This document shows positions 7,389 to 14,715 of a stretch of DNA of 17,092 nucleotides, piece after piece. The position numbers and the translations under genes were made by a program. Below the pieces are notes generated by a model, which did not search any database, had not been told where the DNA came from, and saw only the letters and a list, made by a program, of their open reading frames with translations. This DNA is from Planctomycetota bacterium (GTDB lineage: Bacteria; Planctomycetota; Phycisphaerae; SM23-33). Each line of letters starts with the position of its first letter. Positions within the stretch are counted from its first letter, which is position 1. The stretch covers positions 1 to 17,092 of the forward strand of contig JAGHBS010000105.1 of assembly GCA_021160865.1 (NCBI GenBank), written 5' to 3'.

Positions 7389-7558
7389 CTCGCTTATAAT
7401 AAACACACCGATCATTACACTGGATACAAACCCTCCAGGCCGTTGATTGATACTCTTCGTCAAACACATCTCTTCACATTTTTAGAAATCAGCATTGTAC
7501 TGAAATCATTTCTGCGGTATTGATATTGTCAGAAAACTCATATGTCATATTTTGAATC

Positions 7559-7563
7559 GAGGG
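7559..7563 (+). promoter_or_regulatory. Ribosome binding site fixing the AMMECR1 start
   Basis: GAGGG lies 8 bases before the ATG at 7572. The in-frame ATG at 7542 has no such site and adds 10 residues before the first conserved helix. Confidence 0.6.
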
Positions 7564-7571
7564 TTGCTGAG

Positions 7572-8135
7572 ATGGAAATATCGAAAGAGAATCGGGAACT
7601 ACTATTGAAACTCGCGCGCCAGGCAGTAAAGGCACAGGTAACCGGCTCTGCCCCACCAACTCCACCTGAACCAACTGGCGAATTAGCCAAGAAAAGGGGA
7701 TGTTTTGTGACGTTGACGAATCGAGGTCAACTCCGTGGTTGTATTGGTACGTTCCAAGCCAACAAGCCCATCGTCGAGCAGGTTATCGAGATGGCAGGTG
7801 CTGCTGCTCGCGACCCACGATTCGTTTACGACCCCATCACGCCTGAGGAAGTCGATGCTCTCACCATCCAGATTTCCGTATTGAGCGAACTTCAGCCGAT
7901 AGAAAATCCCCTCGATTTCGAACTCGGCGTGCATGGGATTTATGTTGTCCGCGGGGCTGCCAGCGGCTGCTTCTTACCTGAAGTAGCAACGGAAACTGGC
8001 TGGAGCAAGGAAGAGTTCCTATCGCAATGCTGTGCAGGTAAAGCCGGTCTATCGCCCGATGCCTGGCGGGATGGTCAAACGAAAGTGTATATCTTCACTA
8101 CTGAGAAATTCTCCGATGAACCTAAAAGCAATTAA
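7572..8135 (+). CDS. AMMECR1-domain protein (AmrA-like)
   Basis: The 187-residue product, taken from the ATG at 7572 that has a ribosome site, is a complete AMMECR1 domain. It has an N-terminal helix (ENRELLLKLARQAVKAQV), a proline-rich stretch, then GCFVTLTNRGQLRGCIGTF with the family's LRGCIG hallmark (residues 54-59). These are followed by AAARDPRFVYDPITPEEVDALTIQISVLSEL, of which DPRF and the IQISVLS strand are the conserved parts, and GCFLPEVATETGWSKEEFL. The biochemical role is not established; in many genomes the domain is linked with MEMO1 and a radical SAM enzyme (AmrA/AmrB/AmrS). Neither partner is visible here; its neighbour is instead an MtnA-family isomerase 45 bases downstream, on the same strand. 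Confidence 0.88.
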   Translation: MEISKENRELLLKLARQAVKAQVTGSAPPTPPEPTGELAKKRGCFVTLTNRGQLRGCIGTFQANKPIVEQVIEMAGAAARDPRFVYDPITPEEVDALTIQISVLSELQPIENPLDFELGVHGIYVVRGAASGCFLPEVATETGWSKEEFLSQCCAGKAGLSPDAWRDGQTKVYIFTTEKFSDEPKSN

Positions 8136-8180
8136 ACGAACGTTTTCTCCAGCAAAGTTACCTAACAAACTAATTTTACA

Positions 8181-9242
8181 ATGAAAGTCAACGGGAAAGA
8201 CTATCGTACGGTATGGTTGGAAGAATCAGCCGTGATGGTTATCAATCAACGGCTGCTGCCACACAAGTTCGAAATCAAGGCGTTATCAAATCATATTGAA
8301 ACCGCTGAGGCAATTCGTGATATGACTGTTCGAGGAGCCGGTGCCATCGGAGCAGCCGCTGGTTATGGAATGGCACAGGTCTTCCTCGAGGCTCCTTCTG
8401 AAGAACCGAGTCGCTCGGAATACATCCAGCAGGGGTATGAGCGATTGAAAAACACCCGCCCCACTGCAAAGGATTTATTCTATGCCATCGAACGAGTCAA
8501 ACAGGCAGGCCTGGCTGGGTCAGCCCGTGATGCCGTCGCTGAAGCTGAAAGGATTGCTGACAATTATATCCGCGCTGCTGAACTTATTGGGAAATATGGT
8601 GCCGAGCTAATTTCCGACGGGATGACCATTCTGACGCACTGCAATGCCGGCTGGCTGGCATTCGTGGACTGGGGATCAGCCCTTGCGCCAATCTACTTTG
8701 CCCACCGTGCAGGTAAGAAGGTCTCCGTGATTGTGGACGAGACCCGTCCTCGCTGCCAGGGTGCCAGATTAACTGCCTGGGAACTCCAGGCTGAGGGTAT
8801 TGCCGTCAAAATTATCGCCGACAATGCAGCCGGTTTTTTGATGCGTCGGGGACAAATCGACATTGTAATAACCGGTGCAGACCGCATCGCTGCTAACGGT
8901 GATGTTGCAAACAAGATTGGTACTTATGAAAAAGCCCTTTGCGCCAAAGCCAACGGCGTACCATTTTACATAGCAGCACCGGCTTCAACGTTCGATCTGG
9001 ACTGCGCCAACGGCTGGGACATCCCTATCGAACAACGCAATGATGATGAAGTGCTATACGCTAACGGATTATCTGATTCAGGACAGATTACCCGCGTCAG
9101 ATTAGCCCCGCAGGGCGTCGGGGCAATCAATCTTGCCTTCGATGTTACCCCTGCTGAACTGATTGATGGAATTATCACCGAATACGGCATCATCAAACCC
9201 ACGCCAGACCAAATTGCACAGATTATGAACGAGAGAAAATAA
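8181..9242 (+). CDS. mtnA: S-methyl-5-thioribose-1-phosphate isomerase (MtnA family)
   Basis: MtnA converts methylthioribose-1-phosphate to methylthioribulose-1-phosphate in the methionine salvage pathway; relatives act on other 1-phosphorylated sugars. The 353-residue length is standard. Family signatures are present: RGAGAIGAAAGYG (usually RGAPAIG), THCNAG with catalytic Cys154, DETRPRCQGARLTAWEL, IADNAAGFLM, TGADRIAANGDVANKIGTY with catalytic Asp234, and PFYIAAPASTFD. After the Cys the loop reads WLAFVDWGSALAPI instead of the common GLATxxYGTALG type, so this is a subfamily and the substrate should be inferred with caution. No other methionine-salvage gene is nearby. The ATG at 8181 lacks a visible ribosome site and follows an AT-rich stretch after the AMMECR1 gene. 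It ends facing the yebC-like gene. Confidence 0.88.
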   Translation: MKVNGKDYRTVWLEESAVMVINQRLLPHKFEIKALSNHIETAEAIRDMTVRGAGAIGAAAGYGMAQVFLEAPSEEPSRSEYIQQGYERLKNTRPTAKDLFYAIERVKQAGLAGSARDAVAEAERIADNYIRAAELIGKYGAELISDGMTILTHCNAGWLAFVDWGSALAPIYFAHRAGKKVSVIVDETRPRCQGARLTAWELQAEGIAVKIIADNAAGFLMRRGQIDIVITGADRIAANGDVANKIGTYEKALCAKANGVPFYIAAPASTFDLDCANGWDIPIEQRNDDEVLYANGLSDSGQITRVRLAPQGVGAINLAFDVTPAELIDGIITEYGIIKPTPDQIAQIMNERK

Positions 9243-9295
9243 TTTATCCTCAACGAATATCCGCTTTGTAATTTCCTCCCCTCAGGCCTGACGAC

Positions 9296-9321
9296 AGAAA
9301 TAAGCACATCGCAACATGTGC
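9296..9321 (-). terminator. Possible intrinsic terminator of the leftward infB-yebC unit
   Basis: On the minus strand, after the yebC-like stop at 9356, GCACAT pairs with ATGTGC (9316-9321 and 9304-9309) around a six-base loop and is followed by TTATTTCT. The stem is short (6 bp) and the U-run interrupted, but the position between two convergent genes is right. Confidence 0.35.
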
Positions 9322-9355
9322 CCCTCACCTGTGCAACAAGTTGGAATAATTCTTA

Positions 9356-10114
9356 CTACTGAGCCGGTTTTTCCAGCTCGGCTGCTACCTCATCGGGAAT
9401 GTCAAGATTTGAAAAGACTTTTTGCACGTCGTCATGATCTTCAAGCGTCTCGACCAGCGAGATAACTTGCCTTGCCTTATCGGGGGCGAGAGACACAGTA
9501 TTATTTGGAACCATGGTAATCTCTGCCTGAATTAACTCGATCCCCTTTTCCGTCAATACATCCTTGACCTTTGTAAAGTCCGATACTTGAGAGGTGATTT
9601 CATAAACGTCGCCTTCTTTCCTTACGTCATCAGCACCCGCATCGAGGCAGATTTCGATAAGTTCGTCCTCGCTGATTGCATCAGCAGGTACGGTGAATAT
9701 TCCTTTCTGTGTGAACATCCATGCAACGCAATTGGTGCTGCCGAGTTGTCCGCCTGCCCGTTCGAATATCTTGCGGAGTTCCGGTGCGGTGCGATTCCGA
9801 TTGTCCGTAAGACACTCAACCATTATCGCCACTCCGCCAGGCCCGTATCCCTCATATATGATATGCTCGTGATTTGTCGAACCGACCTCACCGATACCCT
9901 TCTTGATAGCGTTTTCGATGGTGTCCTTGGGCATGTTTGCTGCACGGGCTTCTTCAATAGCATAGCGGAGTTGAAGGTTATCGGCAGGATTGCCACCGCC
10001 GGTTCTGGCGGCGACGATAATTTTCCGTGCCAATTTCGACCAGATCTGACCCTTCTTAGCGTCGGAACTTGCCTTTGCTCGTTTAATCTTTGCCCAATGT
10101 GAATGACCTGCCAT
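9356..10114 (-). CDS. yebC: YebC/TACO1-family protein
   Basis: The 252-residue product begins MAGHSHWAKIKRAK, the family's hallmark N-terminus. That fixes the ATG at 10114 rather than a TTG six codons upstream; a GAGGAAAGAGGAG purine-rich tract precedes it. Other signatures are the GGGNPADN and NMPKDTIENAIKKG segments, YEGYGPGGVAIMVECLTDNRNRT (conserved core YEGYGPGG and TDNRNRT) and GAWMF-like CVAWMFTQKG. Members were annotated as transcriptional regulators; more recent work on YebC/TACO1 proteins supports a translation role, easing ribosome stalling at difficult sequences such as polyproline. It closes an operon rich in translation factors, 28 bases after the large TPR gene, which suits the translational role. 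Confidence 0.95.
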   Translation of the reverse strand: MAGHSHWAKIKRAKASSDAKKGQIWSKLARKIIVAARTGGGNPADNLQLRYAIEEARAANMPKDTIENAIKKGIGEVGSTNHEHIIYEGYGPGGVAIMVECLTDNRNRTAPELRKIFERAGGQLGSTNCVAWMFTQKGIFTVPADAISEDELIEICLDAGADDVRKEGDVYEITSQVSDFTKVKDVLTEKGIELIQAEITMVPNNTVSLAPDKARQVISLVETLEDHDDVQKVFSNLDIPDEVAAELEKPAQ

Positions 10115-10142
10115 CTTCTCCTCTTTCCTCAATACTCATATT

Positions 10143-13100
10143 CTAACGCTGATACGACAAAATGGAAACTCCTTTTCCTAAAGGTGCTACCTTTGGCCTA
10201 CCTGCTCGTACTGCAGCAGCAATCTTGGCAGGTGTGGCTGAAAGCAGCATCTTAATCATCTGTTCATCTTCTTCTGCCTTATTCTTTTGCTTCCTGGCTG
10301 ATTCCACTGCCATTGTCCATAGCTGTACTGCTGGTATCTTCAACCCAAGACGCCAATATGTATCACCAGCATGGTCAAGTATTATCGGGGGTAGTTCCTG
10401 GAAATCATTAGATCGCAAGATACGATCAAAAATCCTCTTGGCTTTAGTAAATTGACCTTTCTTATAAAGCACCCAGCCGTAGCTGTCCAGGATGGCTACA
10501 TTGTTGGGTCTGGCAGATAATGCCTTCAAAATCATAGATTCAGCCTTATCGAGATTCACCCCCTTATCTGCCCAGGTATAGCCTAAGTCATTGTTGATAC
10601 CCGGATCGTCGGGAGCAAGTTTGTAGATCTTTCTGGATATCTCAACGACCTTATCTGACTTACCCATTCTGCTATAAACATACTTCAATAACGTAAGCGG
10701 TTCAATTCTCTTAGGATACCGATTAGCCAATCGTCTGGCTTGAATTAATGCCTCATTATCTTTACCAGCCTCTATCAAAACATCAATAACAGAGGAAGCA
10801 GCAGAAAATAGCACCTTTATTTTCTTCTCGTCTAACCTGGTGTTTTCATATCGTTTGACCCATCGTTTAGCAAGTTTTAGAGCATCGTCATACCTTTTCT
10901 GCTCGGTCAATGCTGTAATCATCGCGAGGTAGTATTCGTCCACAAATTTGGGATTATTCTGGATACAATCCTCGCCGAACTTGATGAGCTGGTCGAAATG
11001 TTTCTGCTTGGCAAGCAGCATTATCTTGGCAACTTGCAGGATATTGCGTCTCTCAGTACTGGCTGAAGTAATCCACTCGTCAATTAATTTCTCTGCCCGG
11101 GCGTATTGTTTTGCCTCTGCCAGAATAGCAATAAGGATATCTTCTATTTGATAATCCGTGGGTGATTTTTCTCTTAGCTGCTTTGCATATTCAACGGCCT
11201 CGGCAAACTGACCTGCCTTACCGAGGATTCTCAACTTCTCCTTTTGAAGCGAGGAAATTAACCTCTTTGCCACATCTGAGTCATACCCTGGCCCCTGCAA
11301 TGACAAAATCCAGCGATCCAAAAGCCCTTTTGCCTTTTCATAATGACCTGACGATTCATATACCTTCAATGCCCCAAGGCGGAGTGTGATAAGCGCTCGC
11401 CTGCTGGTCGGGGCTGATAACCATTGCTCGACGAGCGCCTCGGCACGATCGAAGCATTTGGCATTAATAAGACTATCAAGAATTATCATGCGAAATTCGA
11501 TAGCCAATGGTCCCCTTCGGGAAAATTGCTCCACCGCCGATAAAAGTTCCTTTACTCTCTTTGCCTTTACAAGGGAATCAAAATACAAAGAAACAATCCT
11601 TACGTCATAAGGTCTGCGTCGCCATAAGTTCCTCAAGAGATCAGCGGCATCGTTAAACTGCCCCTGATTCATCAGAATCTCAGCATAGAGCAAATTGGCT
11701 TGGATGTTTCGCGGGTCAACGCACAATACCTTTTTTATCTTCTCTATGGCTGGAGAGAGTATCTTCCTTGGGATACGAACGTTGCCTATCGGGTGGGGTA
11801 AGAGAAGGTCAAGTTCAGCAAGTTGCACATCAACATCGTCGGGAGCCTGGCGACGCAGCTGTTGTAGAAGATACCTTGCCTGGTAAATCCGACTGCTGGC
11901 GAGACAAAATCGATAATACAACAAACGAGCAGCAAGAGATTCGCAGCTCGATTGCATAAATCGTTGAAGCATCTGCTCTGCCTGACGTAAGCGTCGCTTC
12001 TCCTCATTCTGCTTATAGTGTGGATAAAGATACACCTCCAGCAATGCTGATGCGATCCACTCATCCTTGGGGGACAATACAAACGCCAATTGAAGATACT
12101 TCTCGGCATTCACGAAATCATTCTTCCTCATGTAAGCCTTACTGAGTATGAGTAATGAGGGGATATGGCAACCATTCCTTTGTCGAGCTTGTTGGAGATT
12201 ACCGATTGCGTCCTCAATTTTCCCTCGCTCGAACTGACTTTTCCCAACTATATAAAATCGAAAACACGTATCTTTGGCTACGCGATCAATTTGCTGGAAA
12301 AGTTTATCAAGTTTGTCAAACTCACCTCGCCGAACATATATCCCCTCAAGAACTTCGTAGGCAGGTAGAAACTTTGGCCGTTCATTAATGATTTCCTGCA
12401 ACAGGTTTTCTGCCCTTTCGGTCAAATCAAGCGTATCGTAAATAATTGCAGATACACACAACTGGGCTGCCTTAGCATCAGACGACTTTTGCAAACGGGC
12501 TGATGCGGCAAATTTATCAGCAAAATCTTTCGCTGCCCCTCTACGAATCATCTTAACGATACCGCTGCGAACTTTATCAACATCGAAGCGAGGACTGCTC
12601 AACATTGCAGCAAAATATCTTGCTGCCTGAGAAAATCGTCCTGCCTGAGCCTCCAATTCCGCAAGGGCTAAAACCACAGATGTATCTTCAGGAATTTCCT
12701 TGATATATCTCGATATTATTTCGGACGCCTTCTGCCTCTCGCCCAACCTGATTGACGCTCTTGCCATCGCCACTATCAAAGCATCCGCAGGTTTATCCCC
12801 CGTAGATGACGAATACTCCTGCAAGATTTTCACCGTCGAAGAGGCATCACCGGTCGCAATGCACCAAGTAGTGGCAGCACAGATTGCATTAGAGCGAGAG
12901 GGTGATTCAATTAACATCTCCATCACAATATCCTTAGCCTGATTGAGCTTATTTGCCTTGATTAGCGCCTTTACTGCGAGCAAGCCCGTATCGGGATTAG
13001 ACTTATCCAGACGATATGCTCTTTCCAGTAATTCAGCTGCCTGGAGGAACTGCCCCAACTTCAATAACATCCTGCCTCGCATCAACATCAACCGTTCGGG

Positions 13101-13796
13101 GCTGAGGATTAACCGACGCAATTCTGGCTTATTCAGAAAGACTTTTTCGTGCTTCTTGAGTATCCGTGTAAGTCTATTGCAGCAATCAAGGGCTGCCCTA
13201 TAATAACCTTGCCCCTCCAGTAAGGAGGCAAGATAATATAACACCTTGGCAGTAAAAGGGTTAGCATCAGTAGCATTGCTACATAATAATGCCTTGCGGA
13301 AACGGATAATTGCGTTATCTATCTTTCCATCTTTCAGTTCGTATCCTGCCAGTAGCATCTGCACCCAGATATGGTCAGGTGCCTTTCGAACTGATTTTTC
13401 AAGATGCATCTTTGCCTTTGCCGAATCACCCAGTGCTGCGTACGCCAAGCCCAGCTCTCTATGGATTATTGGCGAATTCGGTGCAAAACCGGCTGCCCGT
13501 TCAAGCAACTTGATAGCCTGGGCATATTGACGAGCAGCAATGTGTTTTCGAGCATCGGATACGATGGAAGATGCCCGCTCAGGTAATTTCGATGCCTCGG
13601 GAGAATCAATGGGTCGCTGCAAGGCAGGAGCAAGTTTGGAGAAAGGTATCTGAGCCTCGGATGGCAACCACAACTGTTCCTTATCAAAATCAAACGACTT
13701 CTTCTCGGTGCGAATGCCACCATAGGGAACCTGACAGGAAAGATCAGTCAACCCCATCGAGATAACAAGCAGTATGAGAACCTTCTTTGAACTCAT
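10143..13796 (-). CDS. Large TPR-repeat protein, probably exported (1217 residues)
   Basis: The N-terminus has a lysine pair, a hydrophobic stretch and a Cys at residue 21 (LTDLSC). This resembles a lipoprotein signal, but Asp at -3 is not canonical, so ordinary secretion or a membrane anchor remains possible. From about residue 70 to 1180 it is a nearly continuous array of TPR-like helical hairpins (for example LGLAYAALGDSAKAKMHLEKS, LDSYGWVLYKKGQFTKAKRIF), with the best-conserved repeats near both ends. No enzymatic domain is visible. Such arrays are scaffolds for protein-protein contacts, often in envelope assembly. The ATG overlaps the hisG stop (ATGA), so it is translationally coupled to histidine synthesis although no functional link is evident. 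Specific function unknown. Confidence 0.88.
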   Translation of the reverse strand: MSSKKVLILLVISMGLTDLSCQVPYGGIRTEKKSFDFDKEQLWLPSEAQIPFSKLAPALQRPIDSPEASKLPERASSIVSDARKHIAARQYAQAIKLLERAAGFAPNSPIIHRELGLAYAALGDSAKAKMHLEKSVRKAPDHIWVQMLLAGYELKDGKIDNAIIRFRKALLCSNATDANPFTAKVLYYLASLLEGQGYYRAALDCCNRLTRILKKHEKVFLNKPELRRLILSPERLMLMRGRMLLKLGQFLQAAELLERAYRLDKSNPDTGLLAVKALIKANKLNQAKDIVMEMLIESPSRSNAICAATTWCIATGDASSTVKILQEYSSSTGDKPADALIVAMARASIRLGERQKASEIISRYIKEIPEDTSVVLALAELEAQAGRFSQAARYFAAMLSSPRFDVDKVRSGIVKMIRRGAAKDFADKFAASARLQKSSDAKAAQLCVSAIIYDTLDLTERAENLLQEIINERPKFLPAYEVLEGIYVRRGEFDKLDKLFQQIDRVAKDTCFRFYIVGKSQFERGKIEDAIGNLQQARQRNGCHIPSLLILSKAYMRKNDFVNAEKYLQLAFVLSPKDEWIASALLEVYLYPHYKQNEEKRRLRQAEQMLQRFMQSSCESLAARLLYYRFCLASSRIYQARYLLQQLRRQAPDDVDVQLAELDLLLPHPIGNVRIPRKILSPAIEKIKKVLCVDPRNIQANLLYAEILMNQGQFNDAADLLRNLWRRRPYDVRIVSLYFDSLVKAKRVKELLSAVEQFSRRGPLAIEFRMIILDSLINAKCFDRAEALVEQWLSAPTSRRALITLRLGALKVYESSGHYEKAKGLLDRWILSLQGPGYDSDVAKRLISSLQKEKLRILGKAGQFAEAVEYAKQLREKSPTDYQIEDILIAILAEAKQYARAEKLIDEWITSASTERRNILQVAKIMLLAKQKHFDQLIKFGEDCIQNNPKFVDEYYLAMITALTEQKRYDDALKLAKRWVKRYENTRLDEKKIKVLFSAASSVIDVLIEAGKDNEALIQARRLANRYPKRIEPLTLLKYVYSRMGKSDKVVEISRKIYKLAPDDPGINNDLGYTWADKGVNLDKAESMILKALSARPNNVAILDSYGWVLYKKGQFTKAKRIFDRILRSNDFQELPPIILDHAGDTYWRLGLKIPAVQLWTMAVESARKQKNKAEEDEQMIKMLLSATPAKIAAAVRAGRPKVAPLGKGVSILSYQR

Positions 13797-14680
13797 GAGA
13801 TCACCTTGTTGAGTTTGTAGGTTATAATCCCGGTGGCACCAGCACGTTTAAGACTTGGTATGAGATAACGTTCAATCTGTTCAGGCAGGACTACTTCTAC
13901 TGCAACCCAGTCGGGATCGGAAAGATTTGAAATAGTCGGGCTTTTTTCAGCCGGTAGCAATTTTATGACAGCTTGGAGATCACTTTTCCGAACATTCATC
14001 TTCAGCCCGACCTTCTGGTACGCTGCAATGGCACCTTGTAATAACAATGCAATGTTCTCGATTTTCTCTCGCTTCCACTCATCCGACCATGCCTGTTTAT
14101 TAGCAATCAGCCGAGGGGTGGAAACCATAATCGTATCAATGATACGCAAACCGTTTGCTCGGAGGCTCGCACCGGTCTCTGTGACATCAACAACAGCATC
14201 AACTAACCTCGCCTTTACCTCTGTAGCACCCCAACTAAACTCCACCTTAACGTCAATTCCCTTCTGTGCAAAATATTTACGGGTAATTTTGACCAGTTCG
14301 GTAGCCACTATGCCACCGGCAAGGTCTTCGGGCTTTTCATATTTTGATTCCTCCAGCACCGCCAGCACCCATCGAACCGGCTGGAGATTGCGCTTGGCAT
14401 AAACCAATTCTGCAACCTCAACTACATCTGACTCGTTTTCTTCTATCCAATCCTTGCCGGTAATTCCCACGTCAACTACACCATCAGCAACATATCGACT
14501 CATCTCCTGGGCACGGAACATCACCGCTGTCATCTCAGGATCATCAATCTGGGGAAAATAGCTTCTTGAGGAAAGCGAAAGGGCAAATCCTGCTCTCTGG
14601 AATAATTCAATCGTACTCTCCCGCAACGAACCTGCTGGAATCCCTACGGTGAGCTTTTTTGCTGGAGTTTTATCAGACAT
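13793..14680 (-). CDS. hisG: ATP phosphoribosyltransferase, long form
   Basis: HisG condenses ATP with PRPP in the first, feedback-regulated step of histidine synthesis. 295 residues mark the long form (HisG-L), which carries its own C-terminal regulatory domain and needs no HisZ. N-terminal: LTVGIPAGSLRESTIELF. Middle: GVVDVGITGKDW at about 67-78 and the PRPP-binding segment DVTETGASL at 165-173, within the family signature starting at EFSWGATE. C-terminal regulatory domain at about 218-295 includes LLPAEKSPTISNL and LKRAGATGIITYKLNKVI. A GGAG site lies 8 bases before the ATG. It sits 35 bases after the HhH gene and overlaps the TPR gene by 4 bases; no other his gene is in view. Confidence 0.95.
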   Translation of the reverse strand: MSDKTPAKKLTVGIPAGSLRESTIELFQRAGFALSLSSRSYFPQIDDPEMTAVMFRAQEMSRYVADGVVDVGITGKDWIEENESDVVEVAELVYAKRNLQPVRWVLAVLEESKYEKPEDLAGGIVATELVKITRKYFAQKGIDVKVEFSWGATEVKARLVDAVVDVTETGASLRANGLRIIDTIMVSTPRLIANKQAWSDEWKREKIENIALLLQGAIAAYQKVGLKMNVRKSDLQAVIKLLPAEKSPTISNLSDPDWVAVEVVLPEQIERYLIPSLKRAGATGIITYKLNKVIS

Positions 14681-14715
14681 ACTTTAATCTCCATCTTCGA
14701 TAGAAGTAGATTGCA

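Larger units (their letters stand above)
7241..7393 (+). ncRNA. Candidate structured RNA or leader: cluster of perfect stems with competing pairings
   Basis: A GC-rich block contains, in order: a 16-base perfect palindrome (7241-7256); a GGGCGC at 7267-7272 and a second at 7284-7289 that can each pair with GCGCCC at 7306-7311; a 10-bp hairpin (7319-7344); and a 9-bp hairpin with inner stem (7351-7388). Within the last, GCGAGGA (7368-7374) can instead pair with TCCTCGC (7387-7393), which excludes the outer stem. Alternative folds suggest a switch-like leader or an independent small RNA. I do not recognise a known riboswitch, RNase P RNA, 6S, SRP or tmRNA core. The main alternative is an intergenic palindromic repeat element present elsewhere in the genome. 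Confidence 0.35.
7012..7571 (+). other. 560-base intergenic gap with regulatory and structured-RNA signals, no convincing gene
   Basis: The first ~180 bases are AT-rich and hold a spaced inverted repeat. A sigma-54-like promoter follows at about 7194-7210, then a GC-rich block of inverted repeats (7241-7393), then another AT-rich stretch leading to the AMMECR1 gene. Open frames here (a 73-codon plus-strand frame starting with TTG at 7131 and a 76-codon minus-strand frame at 7237-7467) lack ribosome sites and family resemblance, and both run through the hairpins, so I do not call them genes. Confidence 0.6.

Noticed and set aside
7237..7467. 76-codon minus-strand frame in the gap
   Set aside because: Runs through the same hairpins on the opposite strand, Pro/Ser-rich low-information translation, no ribosome site.
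9587..10102. 171-codon plus-strand frame opposite the yebC-like gene
   Set aside because: Antisense shadow of a strongly conserved gene; no family features.
13965..14402. 145-codon plus-strand frame opposite hisG
   Set aside because: Antisense shadow within a clearly coding hisG.
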